The position numbers and the translations under genes were made by a program. Shown here one piece after another: positions 9,804-20,106 of a stretch of DNA of 64,000 nt; the first letter of the stretch is position 1, and every line of letters begins with the position of its first letter. This stretch comes from an uncultured Clostridia bacterium (GTDB taxonomy: Bacteria > Bacillota > Clostridia > TANB77 > CAG-508), in the NCBI GenBank assembly GCA_947631385.1, contig CANRLE010000001.1, positions 5,786 to 69,785 of the forward strand, given 5' to 3'. Under the pieces are notes generated by a model. It ran no database searches and was not told where the DNA came from. It worked only from the letters and a program-made list of their open reading frames with translations.

Positions 9804-10096
9804 GCAACTGAAAATTCAGCATAAGTCCATTTGAAGAATGGCGAAAGGAGAAATTTATGACGTGTACAGTTCATGTCCCAAGCCTAAAATCTCATAATAT
9901 ATTTTGCAATCAATGCAAAGGGAAGAATTTGCGCCAAGGGGATCCACCAGCTACGCAAGCTGCGGCGAAAGGTCAGTTTGGGATAATACCAAACAACTGT
10001 GTATCTGGAAGCACAGGGCAGGTATACTGCCCCTATGCAAAAAGGGACTAAGCATTATAGGGCATTGATTTGTTTCAATGCCCTATCTCCTTTATT
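9804..10096 (+). ncRNA. Structured non-coding RNA of about 290 nt, family not identified
   Basis: This stretch is clearly richer in G+C than its surroundings, has its own promoter and terminator, and is full of short perfect hairpins. These are TTTGCA/TGCAAA (9903-9919), CGCC/GGCG enclosing CAGCT/AGCTG (9932-9967), GTTTGG/CCAAAC (9976-9994) and GGGCAG/CTGCCC (10016-10032). AGTCC (9824-9828) can pair with GGACT (10045-10049) to close the whole molecule. A 64-codon ORF (9857-10051) runs through it, but its sequence has the low-complexity look of a reading through structured RNA. It lacks the landmarks I know for tmRNA, RNase P or SRP RNA. A raiA-type or 6S-like clostridial RNA is possible and should be tested with covariance models. 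Confidence 0.7.
10059..10096 (+). terminator. Strong terminator of the ncRNA
   Basis: Perfect 10-bp stem AGGGCATTGA (10059-10068) / TCAATGCCCT (10075-10084) with a 6-base loop, followed by ATCTCCTTTATTTTT. There is no U-tract on the minus strand, so it belongs to the ncRNA rather than to topB. Confidence 0.85.
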
Positions 10097-10097
10097 T

Positions 10098-12011
10098 TTA
10101 CATCTTTATTACCAGTTTATCAAATTTATTATTAATATAATTTTTCAATTTATTCATAAATACATCAGGTTCAATTTCCTTTTTTGCTACCATATCTAAA
10201 CCTTTTTCCCAGCTAGCAGTAAGTTTAGGATTTAGCATATCTGGCATTGATTGATACACAATATCATAAATATTTTCACCTTTTTGAGTTGGTGTAATAA
10301 TTTGAGTTTTAGTATTAATTTCAATATATCTAATCTTTTCTAATTTTTTCATTATTTCAGCTCTTGTAGCACTTGTTCCTATCCCAGCACCTTTAATTTG
10401 CTCTCTTAGCTCTTCCTCTTCTATCAGTTTACCTGCATTTTCCATTGCTAAAATAATAGAACCAGAATTATACCTAGATGGTGGTGATGTTTCTGCATCC
10501 TTGATTTCGAAATTCTTTACCTCCAATTTCTGCCCTTTTTTTAATGCTTTTAAAATATCTAGGTTATTATCTTCTTTTTCATTTTCTGCTGATTTTGGTT
10601 TCAATATTTCTAAAAATCCTTCTTTTGTACAAACCTTTCCATTACAATAAAAGGTCTCATTATCAATTCCTATTGTTACTTGTATTTTACTATATTCGGC
10701 TGGTGGATAAAAAATTGCAAGAAATCTTTTTACAATTACTTTATAAATTCGTTTTTGTAAATCCGGTAATGCTTGATAATTCTCGTATCCTTGCCCTGTC
10801 GGAATAATAGCATAATGGTCTGTAATTTTACTATCATTAACATACTTCGTTTTTATTAAATTAGTAGAATATTTCTCTTCCACCATTTTTTTGATATATC
10901 CTTGCACTTCTTCATCCTTATATCCTCTTGCAATACCATTCAAGTTCTTACTAATTTCCTTCGCAACAGCTGTAGAAAGAACTCTACTATCAGTCCTTGG
11001 ATATGTAACTAATTTCTTTTCATATAAATTTTGAATTATTTCTAGAGTTTCATCAGGTTTTATTTTAAATCTTTTTGTACATTCATTTTGAATTTCTGCT
11101 AGATTGAATAAAAGTGGTGCATTTTCTTTTTGTTTCGACTTTTTTAATTCTGTTATTATTGCTTCCTTTCCCGCTAAACTTGCTATAAACTCTTTTGCAT
11201 CTTCTTCTTTTTTTAAACCTGTTTCATTATACAATTTAATTGATTCATACAATTTAGATTTTTCATTAACTTTCCATTCTGCCTTAAAAGACTCTTTTTC
11301 TTCAATAAATTCAGCTAAGATTTTATAATATTTAGTTTTTACAAAATTTCTAATTTCTCTTTCCCTTTGTACAATCATGCCTAGCACACATGTCATCACT
11401 CTTCCAACTGATATAGAAGCCTTTTCTTCTTGAATACTTTGAGCCAATCTTCTTCCATAAATAATAGACAATAATCTTGAAAAATTAATGCCAATAAGGT
11501 AATCCTCTTTTGCCCTTAAATAAGCACTATCAGACAAACTATCATACTCTGATAAATCTTTAGCTTCGCGAATTCCTCTCAAAATTTCCTCTTCAGTTTG
11601 AGAATCAATCCACACTCTCTTCATTTTAGCATTTGGATTTGGCTTTGCCATCATAAAAACTAATCTTTGAATATACTCTCCTTCACGTCCAGAGTCCCCT
11701 GCATTATATATTTCTTCTATATCTTCTCTTTGCATAAGCTCTTTTACAATTTGGAATTGATTTTGTACTGCTGGAATGATTTCATATTTCCATTCCTCTG
11801 GAATAAATGGCAATGTTTCTAATCTCCATAATTTTAACTTTTCATCATATTTTTCAGGATAGCTCATAGTTACTAAATGACCTACACACCAAGTAATAAT
11901 CCATTCTTGCGATTCTAAATATCCATTTTTACGATTAGTTGTTATTTTTAATGCTTTAGCAAATTCCATAGCTACTGATGGTTTTTCTGTTATTAATAAT
12001 TTTTTGCTCAA
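10098..12011 (-). CDS. topB: DNA topoisomerase III
   Basis: 637-residue type IA topoisomerase that relaxes or decatenates DNA through a transient 5'-phosphotyrosine. The Toprim domain starts at residue 5 (LITEKPSVAMEFAKAL) and carries the metal site NAGDSGREGEYIQRL near 105. The catalytic tyrosine is in KLVTYPRTDSRVLS near residue 338, and SPPSRYNSGSIILAMENAGK and GAGIGTSATRAEIM are family motifs. No zinc ribbon is present at the C-terminus. It starts with TTG at 12011, overlapping the TGA of the upstream HD gene as TTGA, so the two genes are translationally coupled. Confidence 0.95.
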   Translation of the reverse strand: MSKKLLITEKPSVAMEFAKALKITTNRKNGYLESQEWIITWCVGHLVTMSYPEKYDEKLKLWRLETLPFIPEEWKYEIIPAVQNQFQIVKELMQREDIEEIYNAGDSGREGEYIQRLVFMMAKPNPNAKMKRVWIDSQTEEEILRGIREAKDLSEYDSLSDSAYLRAKEDYLIGINFSRLLSIIYGRRLAQSIQEEKASISVGRVMTCVLGMIVQREREIRNFVKTKYYKILAEFIEEKESFKAEWKVNEKSKLYESIKLYNETGLKKEEDAKEFIASLAGKEAIITELKKSKQKENAPLLFNLAEIQNECTKRFKIKPDETLEIIQNLYEKKLVTYPRTDSRVLSTAVAKEISKNLNGIARGYKDEEVQGYIKKMVEEKYSTNLIKTKYVNDSKITDHYAIIPTGQGYENYQALPDLQKRIYKVIVKRFLAIFYPPAEYSKIQVTIGIDNETFYCNGKVCTKEGFLEILKPKSAENEKEDNNLDILKALKKGQKLEVKNFEIKDAETSPPSRYNSGSIILAMENAGKLIEEEELREQIKGAGIGTSATRAEIMKKLEKIRYIEINTKTQIITPTQKGENIYDIVYQSMPDMLNPKLTASWEKGLDMVAKKEIEPDVFMNKLKNYINNKFDKLVIKM

Positions 12012-12778
12012 TTTACTGTTCCTTTCAATTTTTCTTCTATATATTCATTTGCTATTTTTTTAACTTCTTGCATTTTTTCTTTTGTTTCAGGTATCTGATA
12101 ATTAAATCTATCAATCATTTTACTTACATTATCATTTTCTTTTAAAATTTGTAAACTGCATAAAAAGTTTATATCAAAAACAAAAGAAGTAAATCTTAAA
12201 ATTTGATCAGCTTCACTAATGCTATTTCGATTATCTGTTAATTTATGAGCATAAAAATCTTCTAACATTTTTTCAGACAATCTTCCTTCTTCTACAAGAC
12301 TCTTTCTTTCTGGTTCTTGCCAATATTTGAAAACAGCTTCATAAATAAGGTCTATTTTATCAGCATCTTTTATAATTTTACAAAACAATTCTGTTTCTTC
12401 TGGTAATCCTTGTGGCAATTGATATTTATTATGTTCATAAATAGCTTTATAAATAATTTCATCGTAATTACTATCTTCAATATAGCTTCTAATATAATTA
12501 TCCTTTTTTAAAACTTCTACTCCTGCTTCACCATGGTCAAATTTTTGACCAGAAACTTTTATTTTATATTGTTCAAATCGTCCTATATCATGTAGTAATC
12601 CTATTAATTCTGCTAATTGAATTTTTTCTTCTGGCAAACCTAATTTCATTGCTATAGTCTTGCTTATACCTGCTACGCGGTACATGTGCATTTTTTTATT
12701 AGGCACTTTAAAGTCATCTAATGCTAATTGGTTAATATGATTTTCAAATTCCTTTTTTGCTTTTTCTATATTTATCAT
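12008..12778 (-). CDS. HD-domain phosphohydrolase
   Basis: 256-residue metal-dependent phosphohydrolase of the HD superfamily. The metal-binding pattern is visible as an upstream H (HMYRVAGI), then [13 protein letters not shown] (the HD pair) and HGEAGVEVL, with [15 protein letters not shown] as the last aspartate motif. The substrate is unknown; relatives act on nucleotides or cyclic dinucleotides. I chose the ATG at 12778 because GAGGTG lies upstream; an in-frame ATG at 12841 would add 21 unconserved residues and run into the leuS promoter. It overlaps topB. Confidence 0.85.
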   Translation of the reverse strand: MINIEKAKKEFENHINQLALDDFKVPNKKMHMYRVAGISKTIAMKLGLPEEKIQLAELIGLLHDIGRFEQYKIKVSGQKFDHGEAGVEVLKKDNYIRSYIEDSNYDEIIYKAIYEHNKYQLPQGLPEETELFCKIIKDADKIDLIYEAVFKYWQEPERKSLVEEGRLSEKMLEDFYAHKLTDNRNSISEADQILRFTSFVFDINFLCSLQILKENDNVSKMIDRFNYQIPETKEKMQEVKKIANEYIEEKLKGTVN

Positions 12779-12849
12779 CTCGTACACCTCGACTTGCATT
12801 GTACCATTTTTATTTTCTAAATTCAAGTTACTATTTATCATAATATTGC

Positions 12850-12878
12850 TTGAAATTTCAACAATTTTATTATATAAT
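12850..12878 (+). promoter_or_regulatory. leuS promoter
   Basis: TTGAAA (12850-12855), 17-base spacer, TATAAT (12873-12878). Only about 35 bases separate the expected start site from the leuS ATG, so there is no room for a T-box leader. Confidence 0.7.
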
Positions 12879-12920
12879 ACAAAAAACTTAATTAAAATTA
12901 ATGAAAGGGGTTATCATCTT

Positions 12921-15311
12921 ATGGAATACAAATTTAATGAAATCGAAAAAAAATGGCAAGATTACTGGGATAAAAATAAAACATTTTACACTGATGTATG
13001 GGATTTTTCAAAGCCAAAATTCTATGCTTTAGACATGTTTCCTTATCCTTCTGGTCAAGGACTACACGTAGGACATCCAGAAGGATATACAGCAACAGAC
13101 ATAATGTCTAGAATGAAAAGAATGCAAGGATATAATGTTTTACATCCAATGGGATGGGATGCTTTTGGTCTTCCTGCAGAACAATATGCAATAAAAAATG
13201 GAAATCACCCAGCTGGATTTACAAAAAATAATATTGCTACATTTAAAAGGCAATTAAAAATGCTTGGATTTTCATTTGATTGGGACAAAGAAATTTCTAC
13301 CTGTGATCCAGATTTTTACAAATGGACACAATGGATTTTTAAGCAATTATTTAAAGACGGGCTTGCTAAATTAATAGAAATGCCTGTTAACTGGTGTGAA
13401 GAGCTAGGATGTGTTTTATCTAACGATGAGGTCATCAATGGAAAAAGTGAAAGAGGTGGATTTCCTGTTGTCCGCAAAAACATGAAACAATGGGTTTTAG
13501 ACATTCCAAAATACGCAGACATTTTATTAGACGGTTTAGATGATATTGATTGGCCTGAATCTACTAAAGAAATTCAAAGAAATTGGATTGGTAAATCTGA
13601 AGGTGCAGAAGTCATTTTTAAAGTAGCTAATCATGCTAATTTAACATTTACTGTATTTACGACAAGACCAGATACTTTATTTGGTGCTACTTATTGCGTT
13701 TTAGCTCCAGAATTAGATTTAGTTGAACAAATTACTACACCAGCACAAAAACAAATTGTAGATGAATATAAGAAACTAGCATCTAGTAAATCTGATTTAG
13801 AGAGAACTGAATTAAACAAAGATAAGACAGGTGTATTTACAGGAAGTTATGCTATAAATCCTGTTAATGGAAAAGAGATTCCTATTTGGATTTCTGATTA
13901 TGTTTTAGCCACTTATGGTACAGGATGCATTATGGCTGTTCCTGCACATGATCAAAGAGACTATGAATTTGCAACAAAATTTGGTATTGATATTATCCCA
14001 GTCTTAAAAGGTGGAGATATTTCAAAAGAAGCATTTACCGAAGATGGATTACACATTAATTCTGATTTTCTAAATGGATTAAATAAAACAGATGCTATAT
14101 CAAAAATGATTTCTTGGTTAGAAGAACATCATGTTGGTACTAAAAAAGTCAACTATAAGCTTCGTGAATGGATTTTTGCAAGACAACGTTATTGGGGTGA
14201 GCCAATTCCAATTGTTCACTTAGATAATGAAATGAAAGCTTTGTTAGATAGTGATTTACCATTAGTATTACCTGAATTGGAAGATTATGCTCCTTCTAAA
14301 ACTGGAGCATCTCCACTTGATAAAGCAACTGATTGGGTCAATACAACTTTTGACGGTAAACCTGCTAAACGTGAAACTAGTACAATGCCAGGTAGTGCTG
14401 GTTCAAGTTGGTATTTCTTAAGATATATCGACCCAAAAAATTCAGATGAACTAGCTAATAAAAAATTATTAGAACATTGGATGCCAGTTGATTTGTATGT
14501 TGGTGGTCCTGAACATGCAGTTGGACATTTATTATACTCTAGATTTTGGAACAACTATTTATACAATAAAGGTATTGTTCCCGTTAAAGAACCATTTACT
14601 AAACTTCGTCATCAAGGTATGATTTTAGGAACTAATGGCGAAAAAATGAGTAAATCTAAAGGCAATGTTATCAATCCTGATGACATGGTTAAACAATATG
14701 GCGCAGATAGTCTAAGAATTTATGAAATGTTTATGGGTCCAATTGATGCAGCTAAACCTTGGGATCCAAATGGTATTGATGGTTCTAAGAAATTCTTAGA
14801 CCGTATTTGGAGATTATATGTTGAATCTGGTAAAATAAAGGATTTGCCAAACAAAAATCTTGAAAGAGTATATCACTATACTGTTAAAAAAGTTACTAAT
14901 GACTATGAAACTATGAATTTTAATACTGCAATTTCTCAAATGATGATTTTTATTAATACTGCTAACAAAGAAGATATCTTACCTCTTTCATATGCAGAAG
15001 GCTTTTTGAAATTACTAAATCCAGTTGCACCTCATATTACTGAAGAATTGTGGAATATCTTAGGACATAATAATACTATCGCTTATGAACCATGGCCTAC
15101 ATATGATGAAGAAAAAACAATAGCAGATGAAATAACATTACCTATTCAATTTAATGGTAAATTAAAAATGACAATTCAAATTATCCCTGATGAGGAAGAA
15201 AATATTGTGAAACAAAAAGTTCACGAAGCAGTTGATTCTAAATTAGATGGAAAAATAATTGTAAAAGAAATATATGTAAAAAATAAAATTTATAATATTG
15301 TTTTGAAATAA
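12921..15311 (+). CDS. leuS: Leucyl-tRNA synthetase
   Basis: 796-residue class I aminoacyl-tRNA synthetase that charges tRNA-Leu. The HIGH-type motif is [14 protein letters not shown] near residue 48 and the KMSKS motif is [11 protein letters not shown] near 575. The CP1 editing domain contains [18 protein letters not shown] and the conserved [19 protein letters not shown] lies 10 bases before the ATG at 12921; in-frame codons further upstream lie inside the promoter and are not used. It is monocistronic, with its own promoter and a strong terminator. No T-box was found, unlike many clostridial synthetase genes. Confidence 0.97.
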   Translation: MEYKFNEIEKKWQDYWDKNKTFYTDVWDFSKPKFYALDMFPYPSGQGLHVGHPEGYTATDIMSRMKRMQGYNVLHPMGWDAFGLPAEQYAIKNGNHPAGFTKNNIATFKRQLKMLGFSFDWDKEISTCDPDFYKWTQWIFKQLFKDGLAKLIEMPVNWCEELGCVLSNDEVINGKSERGGFPVVRKNMKQWVLDIPKYADILLDGLDDIDWPESTKEIQRNWIGKSEGAEVIFKVANHANLTFTVFTTRPDTLFGATYCVLAPELDLVEQITTPAQKQIVDEYKKLASSKSDLERTELNKDKTGVFTGSYAINPVNGKEIPIWISDYVLATYGTGCIMAVPAHDQRDYEFATKFGIDIIPVLKGGDISKEAFTEDGLHINSDFLNGLNKTDAISKMISWLEEHHVGTKKVNYKLREWIFARQRYWGEPIPIVHLDNEMKALLDSDLPLVLPELEDYAPSKTGASPLDKATDWVNTTFDGKPAKRETSTMPGSAGSSWYFLRYIDPKNSDELANKKLLEHWMPVDLYVGGPEHAVGHLLYSRFWNNYLYNKGIVPVKEPFTKLRHQGMILGTNGEKMSKSKGNVINPDDMVKQYGADSLRIYEMFMGPIDAAKPWDPNGIDGSKKFLDRIWRLYVESGKIKDLPNKNLERVYHYTVKKVTNDYETMNFNTAISQMMIFINTANKEDILPLSYAEGFLKLLNPVAPHITEELWNILGHNNTIAYEPWPTYDEEKTIADEITLPIQFNGKLKMTIQIIPDEEENIVKQKVHEAVDSKLDGKIIVKEIYVKNKIYNIVLK

Positions 15312-15318
15312 TATTCCC

Positions 15319-15362
15319 GCCTAATAGAACTTTTATCATTTCTTGTTCTATTAGGCCTTTTT
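15319..15362 (+). terminator. leuS terminator
   Basis: Perfect 12-bp stem GCCTAATAGAAC (15319-15330) / GTTCTATTAGGC (15345-15356) followed by CTTTTTT. The right arm also encodes the last codons and stop of the convergent coiled-coil gene. Confidence 0.9.
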
Positions 15363-15776
15363 TAAATAGTATATTTCGTCATCATGTTTTTGTATTTTTT
15401 TTTCACAAAAAGTAATTCTATCTTCTTGTTCTTGTATTTTATCTCCATTTACTGCGAAAGCATCAAATAATGCCTGTAATTTTTCTCCATGGTCATGCTC
15501 CATTATGATTATACTTCTATTCATATGCTTCATTTCATTCTTAATTTTAACAAATTCTTGTTCTAATGCTGACATTCTTTGACCTAGTTCCACAATTGAT
15601 TGTTTCATAATTGGTATTTCTTCAAGTTGTTTCTCTATTTGTGGTATTTTTGCTACTTGTCTCTGCATGTCAGTCATTTGTTCTTTCATTTCATTCATTT
15701 GTTCTTGCATAGTATCTATTTTTACATTAGTTCTTTCAATTGCTGCTAAAATTTCATTTTTCGCTGAATTATCCAT
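15351..15776 (-). CDS. Hypothetical coiled-coil protein
   Basis: 141-residue, highly charged protein with heptad patterns over almost its whole length (MQEQMNEMKEQMTDMQRQV, then repeated M/I/L at a/d positions). It has no signal peptide or membrane segment. ATG at 15776 has AAAGGAGG at good spacing, so it is a real gene. No function can be assigned; such proteins may be small scaffold or tether components. Its stop codon is embedded in the leuS terminator hairpin. Confidence 0.75.
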   Translation of the reverse strand: MDNSAKNEILAAIERTNVKIDTMQEQMNEMKEQMTDMQRQVAKIPQIEKQLEEIPIMKQSIVELGQRMSALEQEFVKIKNEMKHMNRSIIIMEHDHGEKLQALFDAFAVNGDKIQEQEDRITFCEKKIQKHDDEIYYLKKA

Positions 15777-15906
15777 TTTTTACCTCCTTTCTTTATTTAT
15801 TCAATCGATTGTATTACCATTATACACAGTTAGAACTAATATGTCAAGATAAACTCATTGACAAATTTCGACATTTTATTATTTATCATTTTATTACTCA
15901 CAATTA

Positions 15907-15935
15907 TTGCAAATAATAATATATTATTATAAAAT
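15907..15935 (+). promoter_or_regulatory. Candidate promoter of the O-antigen-ligase-like gene
   Basis: TTGCAA (15907-15912), 17-base spacer, TAAAAT (15930-15935), about 40 bases before the ATG. The region is very AT-rich, so the match is suggestive only. Confidence 0.45.
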
Positions 15936-15977
15936 ATTCGTATATTAGTTTACAAAAACAAAGGAGAAAATCAAAAC

Positions 15978-17225
15978 ATGAAAAATAAAATTGTAACAAT
16001 AGTACTAAGTATTGTATTATTTATTGTACCAGTATTAATAACACCAAGCAATTTGTTTATCTCAAACGGTTTAAGAATACTATTATTAATAATGTGCGGA
16101 TATATTTTATTTGTTACAATGATAGTAAGAGGAAAAAAACTCAAATTTGACAAACAAGATTTATGTATCTTAGCTTTTGGTTTACTCGCCATTCTTAGCA
16201 CTATAAATTCTACAAATATTGGCAAATCACTAGTTGGAGAATACAATAGATTTGAAGGCTTATTCACAATAATAACATACATATTAATTTACTACAATGC
16301 TAAATATTACTTTAAAAATTACAAACATTTTACAACAATAGGAACAATAATATACATTTCAATATGCGTATTTTCCATAGTCCAATTTTTCATTGGAAGT
16401 CGCATAAAACTTTCCCCTATTTTTAATAAAGGCGCTAATGGCACTTTTGGAAATACAAATTTCATGGGAAGTTTTGTCAGCATTATATTACCAATATTTA
16501 TATTAGGATATATTTTTAGAAATAAAAAAATATATTTAATTGGCTGTATAGTAGGTTTTTGCTCTATGATTATGTGTATAGCAAGAAGTTCATGGGTAGC
16601 ATTTATAGTATACATGTCAATAATATTAATATATCTAATTATAAAAAAATATAATTTAAAACGCTTCTTTATTGTTGCTAGCACATTTATAATATGTTTT
16701 AGCGGAATTTCTTTACTTAACAATAGTAATAAAATAATATTTAGCAAAATTAATACGATTAAAAGTGAAATTCAAAAAGTTTCAACAGATGGTATAACAG
16801 ATAAAATGGGCTCAGGAAGAATTAGAATATGGAAAGCTACAATTAAACTAATTTATCAGCTACCTATTTTAGGTTGCGGTGTGGATGCATTAAAAGATGG
16901 ATTAGAAAAATTTTGCCCTGTTGAAAATGAACAATTTATTGAAAGAAGTGGCTCATATATAGATAAAGCACATAATGAATATTTACAAATAGCTGCGACT
17001 ATGGGAATTCCAGCATTATTAGTATACCTACTATTTATTAGTAAAACTGAAATTTTTAATATTCGTAGAATGTTCAAATTTAAACTATCAGCCATATATA
17101 GCATTGTGATTATTAGCTATCTAGTGCAAGCATTTTTTAACATTAGCACAATAGGTGTTGCACCAATATTTTGGTTTATACTAGGCTTTTCTTCTAGACA
17201 TATGAACTGTAATAGAACACAATAA
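15978..17225 (+). CDS. O-antigen ligase / polymerase-like membrane protein (Wzy_C family)
   Basis: 415-residue polytopic membrane protein with about ten to twelve predicted helices. The characteristic large loop contains SGRIRIWKATIKLIYQLPILGCG and then DKAHNEYLQIAATMGIPAL, the layout of the O-antigen ligase/polymerase (Wzy_C) domain that joins or polymerises surface glycans. AAAGGAG precedes ATG 15978. No other polysaccharide genes are nearby, so it is an orphan, and the glycan it acts on is unknown. Confidence 0.8.
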   Translation: MKNKIVTIVLSIVLFIVPVLITPSNLFISNGLRILLLIMCGYILFVTMIVRGKKLKFDKQDLCILAFGLLAILSTINSTNIGKSLVGEYNRFEGLFTIITYILIYYNAKYYFKNYKHFTTIGTIIYISICVFSIVQFFIGSRIKLSPIFNKGANGTFGNTNFMGSFVSIILPIFILGYIFRNKKIYLIGCIVGFCSMIMCIARSSWVAFIVYMSIILIYLIIKKYNLKRFFIVASTFIICFSGISLLNNSNKIIFSKINTIKSEIQKVSTDGITDKMGSGRIRIWKATIKLIYQLPILGCGVDALKDGLEKFCPVENEQFIERSGSYIDKAHNEYLQIAATMGIPALLVYLLFISKTEIFNIRRMFKFKLSAIYSIVIISYLVQAFFNISTIGVAPIFWFILGFSSRHMNCNRTQ

Positions 17226-17227
17226 TA

Positions 17228-17262
17228 GAACTAGATTACTCTTGTATGAAGAAATCTAGTTC
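17228..17262. terminator. Hairpin between convergent genes
   Basis: Perfect 10-bp inverted repeat GAACTAGATT (17228-17237) / AATCTAGTTC (17253-17262) immediately after the stop codon at 17225. Neither side carries a good U-tract, so it may stabilise the 3' end rather than terminate. Confidence 0.4.
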
Positions 17263-17341
17263 AATAAACAAAAAATAAAATATAAATATATGATTTATTA
17301 ATGAAATTGTAGCAAAAAAATAACTATAAGTCAATAAAAAA

Positions 17342-18203
17342 TTAAGTTTTTTTAAACCCTAACCCAACTACCTCACGAGAATTAGTTATAATTATAAAAC
17401 TCCTTGGGTCTATTTTTCTTGCTGCTAACTTTATTTTTGAAATATCGCCTCTAGAAGCTGCACACATTAAAATTAATTTATTTTGCTGTGTGTACATTCC
17501 TTTTCCAAAAAGTCCTGTAGTCCCTCTTCTAATTTTTTCTCCAATTTCTCTTGCTATCTCTTCATTTTTATCTGATATAATAAGTAACAATTTAGTAAAA
17601 TAAATTCCTTCAAACAATATATCAATCATTTTCCCCATTAAATAAATATCGATTGCAGAATATAAGCCTATCTCAATCTCTCTAAAAAAGATTACATTTA
17701 AAGACACTATTACAAAATCCATTATGATAATTGCTCTACTCATTGTTAATGTCGGCTTATATTCCCTTGCAATATAACTAATTAAATCCGTTCCCCCTGT
17801 AGATGAGTTTACTTTTAAAATAATAGCTGTTCCGCAAGCCTATAATAATTCCTCCATAAATACAAGCTAAAAATCTGTCATCTGTTAATGGCTCTAATCT
17901 ATCTAATAAATCAATAAAAACAGATAATGATACTGTTCCTACAATTGATTTTATAAAAAAAATTTTACCGATTTTAAAAATAGCCATTAAAAATAAAGGC
18001 GTATTTATCAATAATATCATAGTACCCATTGGAATATTTAATAAATAATAAGTTATTGTAGCAATACCTGATATTCCTCCTGAAGATAACTGATTTGGTA
18101 ACAAAAACAAAGCAATTCCCATTGCCATAATAAAAGCCCCTACTACTGTTCCAACTAGTTCGATTACTAGTCTTTTTAAATTATATTTTTCTTTTATATG
18201 CAT
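17342..18203 (-). CDS. YitT-family membrane protein, needs +1 frameshift at CGGA
   Basis: Member of the YitT family (DUF161 membrane region plus C-terminal DUF2179), function unknown. The zero frame from ATG 18203 (AAAGGTG upstream) gives five membrane segments ending IYGGIIIGL, then meets CGG and stops 17 codons later. Skipping the C gives GLGTAIILKVNSSTGGTDLI, the strongly conserved glycine-rich motif of the family, and runs on through DUF2179 (FGKGMYTQQNKLILMCAASR) to 17342, for 286 residues, the normal length. The downstream frame has no ribosome binding site. A pseudogene is possible, but the identical CGGA context in five other genes makes recoding more likely. Confidence 0.82.
17831..17834 (-). 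other. +1 recoding site TTG-CGG-A in the YitT-family gene
   Basis: CGG at 17834-17832 on the minus strand, followed by A (17831) and preceded by TTG (Leu). Skipping C restores Leu-Gly-Thr at Gly124. GGAGG occurs 12 bases upstream of TTG but has no counterpart at the other sites. Confidence 0.8.
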
Positions 18204-18253
18204 AAAATCACCTTTATAGCATTATTTGCATATATTGGTGATTTTATACAAAA

Positions 18254-19310
18254 CTATTCCTCTAAAAAATCATTATATGTTTTTGTAACTTCTATTTTTG
18301 ATTTTCCTTGTTTAATATTTTCATCTTGTTTTAAAATCAAATCTACATCATATGTATCTTTTAACTTTAAAATATTTTCCTTTTTATGCCCTATAACATT
18401 ATTAGCATCAATTGGATTTACTGTTACCTCTACTTCTTTTACTTTTACATTTAATTTCTTAATTTTTCCTATAATTGCATCATACCACATAGAAGATTCC
18501 ACCAATTGACGAAATGCTGGATGATATGGACCTGCTACAACTTCGCTTTCTGGAGTATTTGGTTCCGTTATTTCATCAGTATTTTGCAATCCAACTCGAA
18601 TAATTTCAATATTTTTATCAGCAAACATTCTCACTAATTCTTTGCATGTTTCTACAGCTTGAACTAATGATAATGGTTGATATTTTCCTTCCTTATACTC
18701 TTTTTCTAAAGTAGTATTTTTAATAACTAATACAGGATAAATTCTTACCATTTTAGGTTTCAATTTTATTAATGCTTTAGCTGTATTAATTTCATCAAAC
18801 TTAGTACTTTCAGGCAATCCTACCATCATTTGATGTCCGTAATTTAAAACCATTCCAACGAATCATTTTTGATGCTTTTTTTACATCTGCAAACGTATGA
18901 CCTCGATTTGTTCTTTTTAAAATATAATCATTTGCAGATTGCACCCCTAACTCTATTGTTTTTACTTTATATTTCTTTAATCTCTTTAAAATTTCTCTGT
19001 TTATCGCATCTGGTCTAGTAGAAACTCGTATTGACTCTACTTTTCCATTTTCAATATACTCATAGGCTACTTCTAATAATTCTTCTTGTAACTTTGGCTC
19101 TATTGCTGTAAAACTTCCTCCATAAAAAGCAATTTCTATTTGTGCATCCTCTGTTTTTATGTTTTGCAAAAATTTTTCAATTATGTTTTTTACTTCCTCT
19201 TTAGTTAAATTCTTTTTTTGCCCACTAATTGATTTTTGATTACAAAATATGCAATCATTTGGGCAACCTAAATGTGGTACAAATATAGGTATAATATATT
19301 GCTTTTTCAT
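18254..19310 (-). CDS. Radical SAM protein (Elp3/HemN-like), needs +1 frameshift at CGGA
   Basis: Radical SAM enzyme with the 4Fe-4S cysteines in CPNDCIFC (residues 15-22) and the AFYGGSFTAI motif near 80, then a C-terminal Elp3/HemN-like region (HQMMVGLPEST, PVLVIKNTTLEKEYKEGKY). Relatives commonly sit beside rnc in Clostridia; the substrate is unknown. The zero frame from 19310 reaches KMIRWNGFKL and CGG, then stops 8 codons on. Skipping C gives FKLGHQMMVGLP and continues to 18254, for 351 residues. The conserved Gly158 is supplied exactly by the GGA. No separate ribosome site precedes the second frame. Confidence 0.83.
18836..18839 (-). other. +1 recoding site TTA-CGG-A in the radical SAM gene
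   Basis: CGG at 18839-18837 on the minus strand, followed by A (18836) and preceded by TTA (Leu). The shift restores Lys-Leu-Gly-His-Gln, conserved in this radical SAM group. Confidence 0.8.
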
Positions 19311-19325
19311 TCATTTGCCTCTTTT

Positions 19326-19994
19326 CTATTTTAATTTTGCTAACGCTTTTTTTGCTGCATCCATATGTGCTTCTTTTTTGCTTTTTCCTTTTCCCTCAGC
19401 TAAAACCTTACCATCACAACTTACTCGTGCCTCAAATTTTTTATTATGATCTGGTCCTTCCTCTTTTATAATCTCATATTCTATTTTTACATCTCCATGT
19501 TCTTGCAGTTTTTCTTGCAGTACAGTCTTGTAATCTCTATCTCCTACATGTTTGGTGGCAAATTCAATTTCATCTTTTAGATTTTCAATAATAAACCTTT
19601 CTGCTTCTTCTATACCACCATCTAAATAAATTGCTGCAATTATCGCTTCTACACTATCTGCTAAAATAGCTGGTCTATTTTTTCCGCCCATCTTTTGTTC
19701 CGATTTTCCTAAATATAAGAAATCACTAAAATCATGCAATTTTGCTACTTTATATAAACTTTCTTCACATACTACAGTTGCTCTAACTTTAGTCATTTCT
19801 CCTTCTCTTAAATTTGGATAATATTTATATAAATATTGGCTAGAAATGAATTCTAGTATACTATCACCCAAAAATTCTAATTTTTCGTTGCTTTCAGTCT
19901 TATTTTCATATGCATAAGATGTATGAGTTAATGCTTTTTTTAACAACTCTTTGTTTTTAAACTCATATTTTATGCTTTTTTCAACTCTCTCCAA
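19326..19994 (-). CDS. rnc: Ribonuclease III
   Basis: 222-residue double-strand-specific endoribonuclease that processes rRNA and mRNA. The catalytic signature NEKLEFLGDSILEF is at residues 36-50, ADSVEAIIAAIYLDGG is the second acidic motif, and the C-terminal dsRNA-binding domain ends GKSKKEAHMDAAKKALAKL. The start is TTG at 19994 behind a strong AAGGAGG. The radical SAM gene follows 15 bases downstream. It has normal length and no CGG. Confidence 0.95.
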   Translation of the reverse strand: MERVEKSIKYEFKNKELLKKALTHTSYAYENKTESNEKLEFLGDSILEFISSQYLYKYYPNLREGEMTKVRATVVCEESLYKVAKLHDFSDFLYLGKSEQKMGGKNRPAILADSVEAIIAAIYLDGGIEEAERFIIENLKDEIEFATKHVGDRDYKTVLQEKLQEHGDVKIEYEIIKEEGPDHNKKFEARVSCDGKVLAEGKGKSKKEAHMDAAKKALAKLK

Positions 19995-20077
19995 ATATAT
20001 TTTACCTCCTTTTTTGACTTATTATATCACAAAGAAGTTTTATTTACAATATTTTAAAGATTGAAACTCAAATTAGA

Positions 20078-20106
20078 AAACAGATAACTATTTAAGTTAC
20101 CTGTTC
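20078..20106 (-). terminator. Terminator of spoIIE
   Basis: Imperfect stem AACAGaTAACT / AGTTAcCTGTT with a 5-base loop that includes the spoIIE stop codon, followed on the minus strand by TTCTAATTT. Confidence 0.55.

Noticed and set aside
9857..10051. 64-codon ORF as a small protein gene
   Set aside because: It lies inside a promoter-terminator unit with many perfect hairpins. The GGCGAAAGGAG before its ATG is within the structured region, and the peptide has no recognisable domain.
12779..12920. T-box leader of leuS
   Set aside because: The expected leader is only about 35 bases, and no AGGGTGG-type antiterminator element is seen.
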